A stretch of DNA of 64,000 bases from Desulfobacula toluolica Tol2 (lineage in GTDB: Bacteria > Desulfobacterota > Desulfobacteria > Desulfobacterales > Desulfobacteraceae): NCBI RefSeq assembly GCF_000307105.1, contig NC_018645.1:3730001-3794000 (forward strand), in the 5' to 3' direction. A model generated the notes under the pieces. That model was not told the origin of the DNA and did no database searches. It saw only the letters and a list, made by a program, of their open reading frames with translations. Each line of letters starts with the position of its first letter. The first letter of the stretch is position 1. Shown here in pieces: positions 26,700 through 36,307 of the stretch. The position numbers and the translations under genes were made by a program.

Positions 26700-29018
26700 A
26701 TGAAAGACAAAAAACATAGTGAATTGCAATCAGGTCTGATTTTCTTTTGCTGTTTTATCGCTATGCTGATATGGGGGTTGACCTTAAACCAGCTTCATAA
26801 AAGTAAAAATTTTCTTTTACATAACCTGAAACGGGAACAAAACAACATAATCGGTATACTTACAGAAAATATGTTTCAGGCTTTGGAGCAAAAGAGGCCC
26901 ATTGAACTGCTCGCCCAGAAATGGTTTTCCGATCACCAGCAAAAATCCTTGAACGATATTACCAACTTTATTAACGGAGAACGTACCTTCAACAGAGTCG
27001 TTCTTTATAGACTATCAGGAGAAACGTTTTATCAATCCTCACCCCTTCAGCTCCCCCCAGAAAATCAGGAGCATATCAAGTACCATATTAATGAGATGGC
27101 GATTAATCATAAAGCAATGATCCTTAATTGCCAGATTGATTCCATGAAAACTTCCTGGCAAATGCCAATATTATTTCCACTGAAACAAGGAAAAAACATA
27201 CAAGGAGCAATGCTTCTTGAGTTGGATATCGGATATATTCTTAATCTTTTCCGGGATATTGATATAGGCAAAAAAGGAAACATTACCATCTTCAACAAGC
27301 AGTGCAAAAAGCTTATTCGCTTTGAAAACGGTGGCCTGATCATTGAAAGCTCATTGTCTGAAAAACCGACGGTTGCTTACATGCAAAACGTTTCCGGCTC
27401 AAAAATTTTACAATTTCCCGGTCAGGAAGAATACTGTTTATCCTACAAACATGTCAGGAACTATCCTTTCATTATTACCGTCAGCCAGGAATTGAAAGAA
27501 TTTTTTTCAAGTTTTTATCAAAATACAAAACAACAGATTTGGAGCCTTTCGATTCTCACATGTTTCTGTTTTATCGGCCTTTGGCTTTTATGCAAAATGA
27601 TAAACAAAAAGCAGCAATATCTGATTGAGCTGAAGGCTTCCAATGCAAAAAACAATGAGCTGATCGTACAACTGGAGCAAAAACATCAGACTGCCGTTAA
27701 CGAAGCATCTTTCGACCCTTTAACAGGTCTTTATAACAGGCGTCTGTTTATTTCCCTGGCAAAAAAAAACCTGGCCCTGGGCAAGCGTAACTCGTTTGTT
27801 TATGCCATCCTTTTCATTGATCTGGATAGATTTAAATCCATAAATGACACCCTGGGACATCTCATCGGGGATTTGCTGCTTAAGGCAGTTGCAGAACGTC
27901 TGGTCGATTGCACACGCAAATCGGATATTGTTGCCCGTTTTGGAGGAGATGAGTTTGTTGTCATGCTGGCCAATCTGGAAACAGAACAAAACATTTCTCC
28001 TATTGCCGAAAAAATTATCACTGTTGTTTCAGAACCCTTTAAAAATATTGACGGACACCTGGTTACAACCAGTCCAAGCATTGGTATCTCCATATTCCCC
28101 AGCGACGGTGAAGATATAGAATCCCTGCTTGAAAATGCAGATGCTGCCATGTACAACTCAAAACGTTCCGGGCGAGGACTCTACAGTTTCTTTGATACAA
28201 GTCTCAACACCGTTTCCATCCAGGATCTTGGACTGGAACAGCGCATGCCGTCGGCCATTGCCAATAATGAATTTATACTGCACTATCAGCCGATCATAAG
28301 GCTTACAGACTTCCGTGTTGTTGGGCTGGAAGCCTTGATCCGCTGGCAGCACCCTGATTATCATCTTGTATACCCATCCGACTTTATCAAAACCGCAGAA
28401 GATACCGATTTAATTACAACACTTGACAACTGGGTACTTGAGGCTGCCTGTCAACAGATAGTCAAATGGCGTTCCGCAGGGTTGAAAGTTGTGCCGGTGG
28501 CTGTGAATGTTTCTCCCGTACTGCTGAAAAGCAAAAAATATCCCGATCTTTTTTTCGAAACCCTCAGCCGCAATCAGCTATTACCGGAAAATATTACTAT
28601 CGAAGTCACACGAACTGCCTTTATTGAGGGAAAAAACAACGTCATTGAAAACCTGGAAATCTTTTTATCCAAAGGCGTAAGAATTTCACTGGATAACTTT
28701 GGCAACGGCAATGGCAACGGGATTTCCAATCTAAATCGTATCAGCTCACTTCCCATAAGAACCCTTAAAATAGACCGCCGTTTTATTCAGAAAATTCGAA
28801 ATAATTTCAATGACAACTCCATTATTTTATCAACAATTGTTCTTGCAAAAAAGCTTAATTTGACTGTTGTTGCTACAGGGATAGAAACCCATGAGCAGCT
28901 TGTCAATCTTAAAGTTGCAGGTTGCGATCAGGTGCAAGGCTATTTTTTCAGCCGTCCGGTTCCTGAAAGACAAATCCGTGAATTCCTCATCTCACCATTA
29001 AGGAGTATACCAGCATGA
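26700..29018 (+). CDS. Membrane GGDEF-EAL protein paired with a PhnD-like binding protein
   Basis: 772 residues. One N-terminal helix (about 10-28), a periplasmic sensor region to about 280, a second helix (LSILTCFCFIGLWLLC), then a GGDEF domain with intact RFGGDEF and an EAL domain with EALIRW. The EAL domain's usual DDFGTG loop is SLDNFGNGNG, losing the second Asp, so phosphodiesterase activity may be weak. Other EAL landmarks (TLKIDRRF, VQGYFFSRP) remain. Its stop overlaps the start of a phosphonate-type binding protein gene, implying that the periplasmic protein feeds the sensor. No clear ribosome site precedes the ATG. Confidence 0.82.
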   Translation: MKDKKHSELQSGLIFFCCFIAMLIWGLTLNQLHKSKNFLLHNLKREQNNIIGILTENMFQALEQKRPIELLAQKWFSDHQQKSLNDITNFINGERTFNRVVLYRLSGETFYQSSPLQLPPENQEHIKYHINEMAINHKAMILNCQIDSMKTSWQMPILFPLKQGKNIQGAMLLELDIGYILNLFRDIDIGKKGNITIFNKQCKKLIRFENGGLIIESSLSEKPTVAYMQNVSGSKILQFPGQEEYCLSYKHVRNYPFIITVSQELKEFFSSFYQNTKQQIWSLSILTCFCFIGLWLLCKMINKKQQYLIELKASNAKNNELIVQLEQKHQTAVNEASFDPLTGLYNRRLFISLAKKNLALGKRNSFVYAILFIDLDRFKSINDTLGHLIGDLLLKAVAERLVDCTRKSDIVARFGGDEFVVMLANLETEQNISPIAEKIITVVSEPFKNIDGHLVTTSPSIGISIFPSDGEDIESLLENADAAMYNSKRSGRGLYSFFDTSLNTVSIQDLGLEQRMPSAIANNEFILHYQPIIRLTDFRVVGLEALIRWQHPDYHLVYPSDFIKTAEDTDLITTLDNWVLEAACQQIVKWRSAGLKVVPVAVNVSPVLLKSKKYPDLFFETLSRNQLLPENITIEVTRTAFIEGKNNVIENLEIFLSKGVRISLDNFGNGNGNGISNLNRISSLPIRTLKIDRRFIQKIRNNFNDNSIILSTIVLAKKLNLTVVATGIETHEQLVNLKVAGCDQVQGYFFSRPVPERQIREFLISPLRSIPA

Positions 29019-29923
29019 AAAACTTTTTTATTATATTCTTAATCTTTTTTGGTTTATTATTTTTTCATAAAACTTCCCCTGCTTTTGAGTCATCTGATGC
29101 TGATAACACAACCAAAACACCTCTATCTTTTTCATTGATTCCCAAAAAAAACATAGATCAGCAAATATCAAATCTGGCTCCCCTGTTTCAATTGTTGGAA
29201 GAAAAACTTTACAGACCAATTAAAATCATCCGTCCCCATTCCTACCAAGCCGTTATAGAGGGTATTCTTTCACATACCATTGATTTTGCGATTTTAGGAC
29301 CGGCATCATATGCCAAGGCAAGAGCAAGGGATAACCGTGTGGATGCCTTTGCCTCCTTTACCACTAAAAAAGGTTTTACAACCCCACAGGGAAGCTATTA
29401 CCATTCTATTCTTTTTACGCTTAGACATACGGGATGTGACACTATTGAAAAACTGAAAGGGAAAAAAATCGCCCTAACTGACCCGGCAAGCACCTCTGGT
29501 GCCATAATTCCGAATATGGTATTTTCCAAGCATATTGGACAGCCGCTGCAAACCTTCTTCGGTACACATGTTTACACAGGTTCTCATGACCGCTCCATCA
29601 AGGCAATTGCAAACGGATTTGTTGACGCAGCTTTTGTTGCGTCTGTCCGAATAGATGAAGCTGTTCAAAAAAAGCTTATACCCCCCGATCAAATTGTAAT
29701 TCTGTGGCGTTCCAACCCAATTCATTATGATCCTTTTGTATTTGGCGGCAGCGTCAATGAGCCATTAAGGACTCAACTCAAAAACATTATACTGTCGTCA
29801 GCATCACCTCAACTGGAGCAGATGTTAAATAACATGCAACTGACCGGAATTGAGAAAGTCTGCAATGAAGATTATCAGGCCATCCATGATATCATTGCCG
29901 TACAGACACAAAAAAACAAATAA
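29015..29923 (+). CDS. PhnD-like periplasmic phosphate/phosphonate-binding protein
   Basis: 302 residues with a signal peptide (FFIIFLIFFGLLFFHKTSPAF). Family features: FSLIPKKNID, HSYQAVIEGILSHTIDFAILGP and LTDPASTSGAIIPNMVF, parallel to PhnD at 16992. No permease or ATPase gene is adjacent; it overlaps the GGDEF-EAL gene by 4 bases after AAGGAG. It is therefore more likely the ligand-sensing partner of that signalling protein than a transporter component. The ligand could be phosphate, phosphite, a phosphonate or another oxyanion. Confidence 0.82.
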   Translation: MKNFFIIFLIFFGLLFFHKTSPAFESSDADNTTKTPLSFSLIPKKNIDQQISNLAPLFQLLEEKLYRPIKIIRPHSYQAVIEGILSHTIDFAILGPASYAKARARDNRVDAFASFTTKKGFTTPQGSYYHSILFTLRHTGCDTIEKLKGKKIALTDPASTSGAIIPNMVFSKHIGQPLQTFFGTHVYTGSHDRSIKAIANGFVDAAFVASVRIDEAVQKKLIPPDQIVILWRSNPIHYDPFVFGGSVNEPLRTQLKNIILSSASPQLEQMLNNMQLTGIEKVCNEDYQAIHDIIAVQTQKNK

Positions 29924-30115
29924 CCGATTACCTGTGACCGGCAGCGGTGTTCAGATCTTAATTTTCCTCATAGAATCCAAAACAAACATTAAGACAATTC
30001 AAACCTGACATTAATCCTATCCTCATTTTTTATCAATATAGTAACATCGGGAGTGCTGGCAAATAACAAATTTGATAAAACTGCATGCAAATTAGGAGAA
30101 CAATAAGGAAAGGTT

Positions 30116-31666
30116 ATGCACATCAATCAATGCACTGATGAAACAGATGAACTATATGAAATAGATGAAGGCAACATAATTCCGTTGGAGCAGCTTGAAC
30201 AAATTAGAGAATACTTGTTTTTAAGTACAAATCAATTATCAGAATCAGTCTGCCAAAAATCAGAGTTCAAACAAATTGTATTAAAGCAAAAACAATCTGA
30301 AGATCAATTAATATTGTATAAAGATCATCTTGAAGAACAGATAGTTGAATTAAAAAAGGCCAATCAAATCCTTAAAAAAGAAATTGATCATGCAAACAAA
30401 ATAGAACAAGAATTAAAAAAAAGAATGAGAACCGAGATTAAAGAAAAAAAAACACTTGAAAGCGAATGTCGGGAAATGGAATCAATGCTGCGGCAATCGC
30501 AAAAGATGGAGGCCATTGGTACGCTTGCAGGTGGTATTGCCCATGATTTTAATAATATCTTATTTCCAGTCATTGGGTTTGCCCAGATGATTGATCAAGA
30601 CCTGCCCCATGACAACCCCATGAAAAGTCAAATCAAAGGAATTTTAAACGGAGCATGCCGTGCAAAAGAGCTTGTCCAACAAATTTTAACATTCAGCAGG
30701 CAGACAGACAAAGAATATCACCCCCTCAAAGTACAATTAATTATAAAAGAACTTTTAAAATTTTCAAGGGCCACCCTGCCTGCCAGCATCAAAATTTTCA
30801 CGGATATCCCCAATGATGTGGGTATGGTAATGGCAGATCCGACCCAGGTTCATCAAATTGTAATGAATTTGATCACCAACGCTTTGCATGCAATGGAAGA
30901 AAAAGGCGGAGAGCTGACGGTTAAACTCAGAGAAGTTGATTTAAAAAAAAATGCGGTTCCTTCACCGGATCTTGCACCTGGTTCATACATTTGCCTTGAA
31001 GTAACCGACACGGGTATCGGGATGGATGAAATCACAGTAAAAAGAATTTTTGAACCTTATTTTACAACCAAGGAAGAAGGCAAGGGAACAGGTTTGGGGC
31101 TTGCCTTGATCCACGGCATTGTAAAAGATTATCACGGGAAAATTATGGTTTACAGCTCTCCTGATAAAGGAACCTCTTTTTTTATTTATTTACCCTGCAT
31201 TAAAAGCCCCAAAAAACAAACAGCTCACCGTATTCAATCAAACTACAAACCCAATGGTAATGAACATATTCTTATCGTTGATGATGAAATCAATATCACC
31301 ATCATGTTTAAAAACATATTGACCTATTTTGGTTATCAGGTCAGTTCTTACAGCAACAGCATTGAAGCCCTTGAGGCATTTCGCAATTCTCCTGAAATAT
31401 ATGACATGGTGATAACGGATATGACCATGCCCAATCTTGCAGGAGAAAAACTGATCATGGAAATAAAAAAAATACAGCCCGCTATTCCCATAATATTATG
31501 TACTGGATTCAGCAAAAAAACAGCAACCAGCAGGACGATTGATTTTAAACCGGATAAAATCCTTATGAAACCGGTATTACAAGACGAACTGTTAACAAGC
31601 ATCAGGGAAATTTTTGACAGCAGGACAGGCATGGCTATGAAGCATATTCAAAATCATGTATTATGA
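30116..31666 (+). CDS. Hybrid histidine kinase with C-terminal receiver
   Basis: 516 residues, soluble. A coiled coil (about 60-125) precedes the dimerisation/phosphoacceptor helix with GTLAGGIAHDFNNIL, whose His is the phosphorylation site. The ATPase domain shows the N box NLITNALHAM, VTDTGIGMDE and GKGTGLGLAL. The receiver domain at the C-terminus keeps IVDDE, VITDMTMPNL (phosphoacceptor Asp) and LMKPV. There is no output domain and no adjacent response regulator. GGAAAGG lies before the ATG. The signal is unknown. Confidence 0.88.
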   Translation: MHINQCTDETDELYEIDEGNIIPLEQLEQIREYLFLSTNQLSESVCQKSEFKQIVLKQKQSEDQLILYKDHLEEQIVELKKANQILKKEIDHANKIEQELKKRMRTEIKEKKTLESECREMESMLRQSQKMEAIGTLAGGIAHDFNNILFPVIGFAQMIDQDLPHDNPMKSQIKGILNGACRAKELVQQILTFSRQTDKEYHPLKVQLIIKELLKFSRATLPASIKIFTDIPNDVGMVMADPTQVHQIVMNLITNALHAMEEKGGELTVKLREVDLKKNAVPSPDLAPGSYICLEVTDTGIGMDEITVKRIFEPYFTTKEEGKGTGLGLALIHGIVKDYHGKIMVYSSPDKGTSFFIYLPCIKSPKKQTAHRIQSNYKPNGNEHILIVDDEINITIMFKNILTYFGYQVSSYSNSIEALEAFRNSPEIYDMVITDMTMPNLAGEKLIMEIKKIQPAIPIILCTGFSKKTATSRTIDFKPDKILMKPVLQDELLTSIREIFDSRTGMAMKHIQNHVL

Positions 31667-31739
31667 ACACCGTGTATTATGAATTTAAATATATTTTGCA
31701 TTCAAAATCAAAAATAGTGATCAAAAATCGCACTTGGGA

Positions 31740-33050
31740 TTACTGGGATTTCCTGTTTTCCAACAAACAAACATTCGGAACCAGCTCAAGGGTTCTTTTT
31801 TTTGCAGGAAAAAAGATGGTAACAACAGTGCCATTTCCAGGCTTGCTTGACACATCAATGTAACCGCCAAGCTCCTTTACTGTTCCCCATACAACAGCCA
31901 TACCCAAACCTTGACCGTCCCTGTCTATTTTTTTGTTTGTATAAAAAGGCTCAAATATTTTATCCATATCGTCTTTGGAAATACCAGGGCCATTATCAGA
32001 AACAGACAATCCCACATATTCACCCTGACGGACCGAATCATCCCCCGGCAAAGAGTTTAAATGGCTCAATTTGTGATAACGGTTATCAAAACATTGATTA
32101 AATGTTTTAATAATAATCTTGCCCGGTCCTTCAATAGCTTCTGCTGAATTATTTACAAGGTTTACAATTAATTTGTTTAAATGAGTACAAGAGCCTTCAA
32201 TCACCATAAGTTGAGGTTCGAGTTCGTTTTTGATTCTGATTAAGGGAAATTCAAGCTTGAGCCTGAAAAATTCAGGCGAATAAATACATTGCCAGACAAT
32301 GCTGTTCAAATTCAGCATATCCTTATTTACTCTACCTCTTCTGGAAAACGTCAACAGATCCTGAACCACGGCAGCAGCTCTTTCTCCAGAGGCTTGTATG
32401 ATTTTCAGAGGTTTGATCAAATTGTTGTTTTCCGGCAGCTCCATCATCATCAGCTCAGGATAATTTATAATGCCGGACAATATATTATTCAAATCATGAG
32501 CAACACCACCGGCAAGCCGACCGATGGCTTCCATTTTTGATGCTTTTAATCCCTGGATGGCCTTTTTTTTGTCAGTGTCTTCCCGCTCCAGCATAGTTGC
32601 ATACCGCTCCAGGATATTGGTGCGTTCTCGTTGGGATTTAACCAGGAAATTTAAAATGGTTTTTACAGAGATAATACCGTTAAGATGTCCGTTTTTAACA
32701 ACGATAATATGGTCATAAATCCTATTGCTTTCTCTTTTCATGGCTTTGGATGCCACATCCTCAATGCTTTCATCATGGCAGACAATCATTGGGGATTTGT
32801 CCATTATGGCGCAAACCGGCTTGTTGATAAACAAGGAAAAGCCATATCTTTGACTTAAACAAAAATTCATATGTATATTCATCACAAGCCCCAGGATTTT
32901 TGATCCCTGGACGACAACCACAGCATTTACAGGTTTGTTTTTATCAAAAAATTCTTTTACGCTGCTGACCGGATCATCTTGCAACACTGTATATGCTTTT
33001 TTACTGATATAACTTATCCTATTCATTGAATCTGCTGTGAAAGTTTTCAT
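31740..33050 (-). CDS. CBS-domain histidine kinase
   Basis: 436 residues. A pair of CBS motifs (about 15-150; VVVVQGSKILGLVMN and IIVVKNGHLNGIISVKTIL) is followed by a coiled coil and a kinase core: IGRLAGGVAHDLNNILSG with the phosphoacceptor His, NLVNNSAEA, SVSDNGPGIS and GQGLGMAVVWG. CBS pairs bind adenosine nucleotides or related ligands, suggesting a kinase that reads energy state. It is convergent with the hybrid kinase and lies upstream of nothing on its strand except phoU and pst further back; a link to phosphate control is possible but unproven. Confidence 0.85.
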   Translation of the reverse strand: MKTFTADSMNRISYISKKAYTVLQDDPVSSVKEFFDKNKPVNAVVVVQGSKILGLVMNIHMNFCLSQRYGFSLFINKPVCAIMDKSPMIVCHDESIEDVASKAMKRESNRIYDHIIVVKNGHLNGIISVKTILNFLVKSQRERTNILERYATMLEREDTDKKKAIQGLKASKMEAIGRLAGGVAHDLNNILSGIINYPELMMMELPENNNLIKPLKIIQASGERAAAVVQDLLTFSRRGRVNKDMLNLNSIVWQCIYSPEFFRLKLEFPLIRIKNELEPQLMVIEGSCTHLNKLIVNLVNNSAEAIEGPGKIIIKTFNQCFDNRYHKLSHLNSLPGDDSVRQGEYVGLSVSDNGPGISKDDMDKIFEPFYTNKKIDRDGQGLGMAVVWGTVKELGGYIDVSSKPGNGTVVTIFFPAKKRTLELVPNVCLLENRKSQ

Positions 33051-33162
33051 CTTAATTCCTGCACCACAATAGAGATTTTTGATTATATAATTTAATCATC
33101 TATTATTATTTCTCACATTAATATTTGGCTTTTATTATAAAATGCCTAAAAATTTGTTTAAA

Positions 33163-33198
33163 ATAACTGCCACAGAACAGATTTGCTCTTGCATCGCC
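33163..33198 (-). repeat. Double-hairpin intergenic repeat, copy 4 (downstream of phoU), partial
   Basis: Contains ATAACTGCCACAGAACAGA followed by TTTGCTCTT, matching copy 2 (CAGATCTGCTCTT) and the consensus right end. The rest of the unit is not recognisable. Confidence 0.45.
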
Positions 33199-33344
33199 TT
33201 TATTTATAAGCCTTTAATCTATTACCGGCTCATGACGACAAAGAAAAAGAGTGCTTGATCACAACAGATGATATCAGAAGGGGTCGTGGTTAAAACTGGT
33301 TTATGAACAGGTTGGCATTATGGGCACAGGATGCCAAAAAAAAT

Positions 33345-34016
33345 TTATTCTTCAAGCTGGTCGATATAGTTTTGACCTGTTACGACATAGTATATATTTT
33401 CCGCGATATTTGTAATATGATCCCCAATTCTTTCAAAACATCTTCCCATAAAAATCAGCTGGGTACAGTCGTTGATGGCTGTGGTTTCATACTGCATCTG
33501 CTCTTGAAGCATTGTCATCATTTCGGAAAAATAACCGTCAATTTCATCGTCTTTTTGCCATACGGCAACAGCTTGTTTAATGTTCAAACTCAAAAAGGCG
33601 TCAATGGCATCATGAAGCATTATTTTACAGGTTTGTGCCATTTTCATGATGAGATCTGAGGCGTCTGATAAAGGTTTTTCAGACAAATTAGCAATGCGTT
33701 TGGCAATATTGGCAGTATAATCACCGATCCGCTCAAGTTCCGAAGCAATTTTCATGGCAGACAAAATTTGTCGCAAATCCACTGCCAGGGGATGGCGTTT
33801 GGCAAGGAACCGGACCGCATTATCTTCAATCTCTCTTTGAAAACGGTTGATATGGCTGTCGCCTTTAATAATATTTTGTGCAAGTTCGGCATCCATATGA
33901 ACAAACGCCTGTGTAGCCCCATTAATCTGATCTTCACAGCTTTTTGCCATCAATGTGATCTTATCTCTGAGACTTTTGATTTCCTTGTCAAATGATTTTA
34001 CGATATGCTCTTGCAT
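33345..34016 (-). CDS. phoU: Phosphate transport regulator PhoU
   Basis: 223 residues with two three-helix PhoU repeats; metal-binding-like motifs ELERIGDYTANIAKR and CFERIGDHITNIAE mark each repeat. PhoU couples the Pst transporter to the PhoR sensor and represses the Pho response when phosphate is ample. GAGGAAATAGT precedes the ATG. It is the last gene of the pst run, 14 bases after pstB. No phoB or phoR is in the window. Confidence 0.93.
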   Translation of the reverse strand: MQEHIVKSFDKEIKSLRDKITLMAKSCEDQINGATQAFVHMDAELAQNIIKGDSHINRFQREIEDNAVRFLAKRHPLAVDLRQILSAMKIASELERIGDYTANIAKRIANLSEKPLSDASDLIMKMAQTCKIMLHDAIDAFLSLNIKQAVAVWQKDDEIDGYFSEMMTMLQEQMQYETTAINDCTQLIFMGRCFERIGDHITNIAENIYYVVTGQNYIDQLEE

Positions 34017-34030
34017 ACTATTTCCTCAAA

Positions 34031-35008
34031 TTATCCAAATCGTCCTGTAATATAATCCTGGGTCAATTGATGTAGCGGATTTAAAAAAATCTGTTCTGTG
34101 GGACCGATTTCAATCAAATCACCAAGATGAAAGTAAGCAGTCCTCTGGGATACCCTGGATGCCTGCTGCATGGAATGGGTTACAATGGCAATGGAATACT
34201 CTTGTCTGAGTTCATCTATCAAATCTTCTATAATGGCAGTGGCAATGGGGTCCAGCGCGGAGCAGGGTTCATCCATCAATATGACTTCAGGACCCACGGC
34301 AATGGTGCGTGCAATGCACAACCGCTGCTGCTGCCCCCCTGACAACCCGGTGCCGGGCTGATCCAGTCTGTCTTTTACTTCTTCCCAGAGCCCGGCCCGT
34401 TTCAAGGATGTTTCAACCAGTTCATCAGACTGAGCCTTGTTCTGGACAAGGCCATGGATTCTAGGGCCATAGGCAACGTTATCATAAATTGACTTGGGAA
34501 AAGGATTGGGTTTTTGAAACACCATTCCAACCTGTGCCCTTAAAGGCACCACATCAACTTGTTTATCATAAATATTTTTACCGTCAAGAAGGATTTTGCC
34601 ATCTACGCGACACCCTTCAATGGTATCATTCATCCGGTTCAAACTTCTTAAAAAAGTGGACTTACCGCACCCTGAAGGCCCGATCATTGCAATAACTTCA
34701 TTACAGCCAATATCAAGGGAAATATTATTAATTGCTTTTTTTTCACCATCATTATAATACACATCAATATTTTCACACCGCATCCTCGGATTTTCCACGG
34801 TTGCTTCTCCAACAGTCCGTCGATCATCCTTTGGTACAAGTCCGGATTTCATCTTTTTCACCTTTTCCACCTTTTTCACCTGAGGGTTCCCGGGCATGAT
34901 TTTATCCATCGCTTCATCATCTGAAATAATCTGTGTGACCATGATCTGTTTGTTTTGTTCAGTCTGTTCAGTCTGTGCAATCTCAATCTGTGCAATCTGT
35001 GTTTCCAT
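34031..35008 (-). CDS. pstB: Phosphate ABC transporter ATP-binding protein PstB
   Basis: 325 residues, about 70 longer than usual. The core from about residue 75 is standard: Walker [20 protein letters not shown], signature LSGGQQQR, Walker [13 protein letters not shown] and switch VTHSMQQA. The N-terminal extension is polar and repetitive (runs of Q, E and T, then K-rich). An internal ATG at the beginning of the core ([10 protein letters not shown]) is an alternative start, but I see no convincing ribosome site for it, and AAGG precedes the long start. Confidence 0.92.
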   Translation of the reverse strand: METQIAQIEIAQTEQTEQNKQIMVTQIISDDEAMDKIMPGNPQVKKVEKVKKMKSGLVPKDDRRTVGEATVENPRMRCENIDVYYNDGEKKAINNISLDIGCNEVIAMIGPSGCGKSTFLRSLNRMNDTIEGCRVDGKILLDGKNIYDKQVDVVPLRAQVGMVFQKPNPFPKSIYDNVAYGPRIHGLVQNKAQSDELVETSLKRAGLWEEVKDRLDQPGTGLSGGQQQRLCIARTIAVGPEVILMDEPCSALDPIATAIIEDLIDELRQEYSIAIVTHSMQQASRVSQRTAYFHLGDLIEIGPTEQIFLNPLHQLTQDYITGRFG

Positions 35009-35102
35009 TAAGCCTTATTCTCTTTATTTTGTAACATGTTTAAAGGTTTAAATACCGGACGCATATTTATTTCAAGCATCCGGTATTTTTTATATTCACA
35101 GA

Positions 35103-36158
35103 CTATAAATCGTCTATTGACAACGGTGTTAAATTTGCAACCGCATTTGAATATTTTTTTCTTTCAGCTTCAGGCATGGGAATCAGTCCTTTGTCTGTCA
35201 AATACCCTTCATCACCCCAGGCTTTTTCACTTGTAAATTCCTTGAGATATTCACTGATTCCAGGAATTTTATCCACATGGGCTTTTTTTACATAAAAGAA
35301 TAAAGGACGCGACACAGGATAAGACCCGTCTGCAATGGCATTAAATGTCGGTTGAACACCATCAATAAAAGACCCTTGAATCTTGTCCGTATTCTGGTCA
35401 AGAAAACTGAAACCAAAAATCCCCAAAGCATTGGGATTAGAGTCAAGTTTTTGAACGATAAGGTTATCGTTTTCACCGGCTTCAATATATGCACCGTCTT
35501 CACGAACAGTATGGCAGACAGATTTATATTTTTTCTTGTCCGTCTTTTTCATTGCCTTGATAAAACCAAACTTTTTTGCTCCGCCTTCCATGGCAAGCTC
35601 AACAAATGCATCCCTTGTTCCTGATGTTGGAGGCGGTCCTAAAACTTCAATTTTTGTATTGGGAAGAGAAGAGTTAACATCATTCCAGGTTTTGTATGGA
35701 TTAGCAATCAATGTGTCACTTCCGTCAGGATTGGGAACTTGCTCTGCAAGGGCAAGAAAAAGATCTTTACGGGTTAATTTTAATGCACCTGCTTTTTTAG
35801 AATTGGCAACCACGATGCCGTCATAACCGATCTTGACCTCAATAATAGCAGCAACACCATTTTTACTGGCTTTTTCAAATTCAGATTTTTTAATTCTTCT
35901 GGACGAATTGGTAATATCCGGGTGCTGAACGCCGACACCTGCTCCAAACAATTTGTGTCCGCCGCCTGAACCTGTGGATTCAATTTTAGGTGTCTTGTAC
36001 TTGGTGGATTTGCCAAATTTTTCAGCAACAACAGTTGCAAACGGATAAACCGTTGAAGAGCCGACAATCGAAATATAATCTCTTGAAGAACCGGCCCACA
36101 CATTACTGATACTAATAACAAACAAGAGGGATAGAGCGGTGAATAACGTTTTTTTCAT
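35103..36158 (-). CDS. pstS: Phosphate-binding periplasmic protein PstS
   Basis: 351 residues from the ATG at 36158. An ATG two codons earlier touches the AGGAG ribosome site and is rejected. Signal peptide MKKTLFTALSLLFVISISNVWA, then the phosphate-site segments VGSSTVYPFA, STGSGGGH and PPTSGTRDAFVE. The gene follows a repeat-bearing gap after pstA and is 95 bases upstream of pstB. Placing pstS after the permease genes is unusual; it is normally first. Confidence 0.92.
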   Translation of the reverse strand: MKKTLFTALSLLFVISISNVWAGSSRDYISIVGSSTVYPFATVVAEKFGKSTKYKTPKIESTGSGGGHKLFGAGVGVQHPDITNSSRRIKKSEFEKASKNGVAAIIEVKIGYDGIVVANSKKAGALKLTRKDLFLALAEQVPNPDGSDTLIANPYKTWNDVNSSLPNTKIEVLGPPPTSGTRDAFVELAMEGGAKKFGFIKAMKKTDKKKYKSVCHTVREDGAYIEAGENDNLIVQKLDSNPNALGIFGFSFLDQNTDKIQGSFIDGVQPTFNAIADGSYPVSRPLFFYVKKAHVDKIPGISEYLKEFTSEKAWGDEGYLTDKGLIPMPEAERKKYSNAVANLTPLSIDDL

Positions 36159-36202
36159 TTTCATCTCCTAACTGTTCTTAAATGTTCTGGTTGTTTTTTT
36201 AT

Positions 36203-36290
36203 AAAAGTCTTGAAAATTAATACAGAGACTTTCAATCTTTGTTGTGGGCAAACCAAGATGAAATATCAGGGTCTGCCCGTGGCAGTTATT
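36203..36290 (+). repeat. Double-hairpin intergenic repeat, copy 5 (between pstA and pstS)
   Basis: Left hairpin AAAAGTCTTGAAAATT ... AGAGACTTTC, then TTTGTTGTGGGCAAACCAAG ... GGGTCTGCCCGTGGCAGTTATT. It is nearly identical to the copy at 47216-47306, with only scattered differences. It lies inside the pst run, opposite to the direction of transcription. Confidence 0.78.
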
Positions 36291-36307
36291 TAAACTTAAA
36301 ATCAAAT

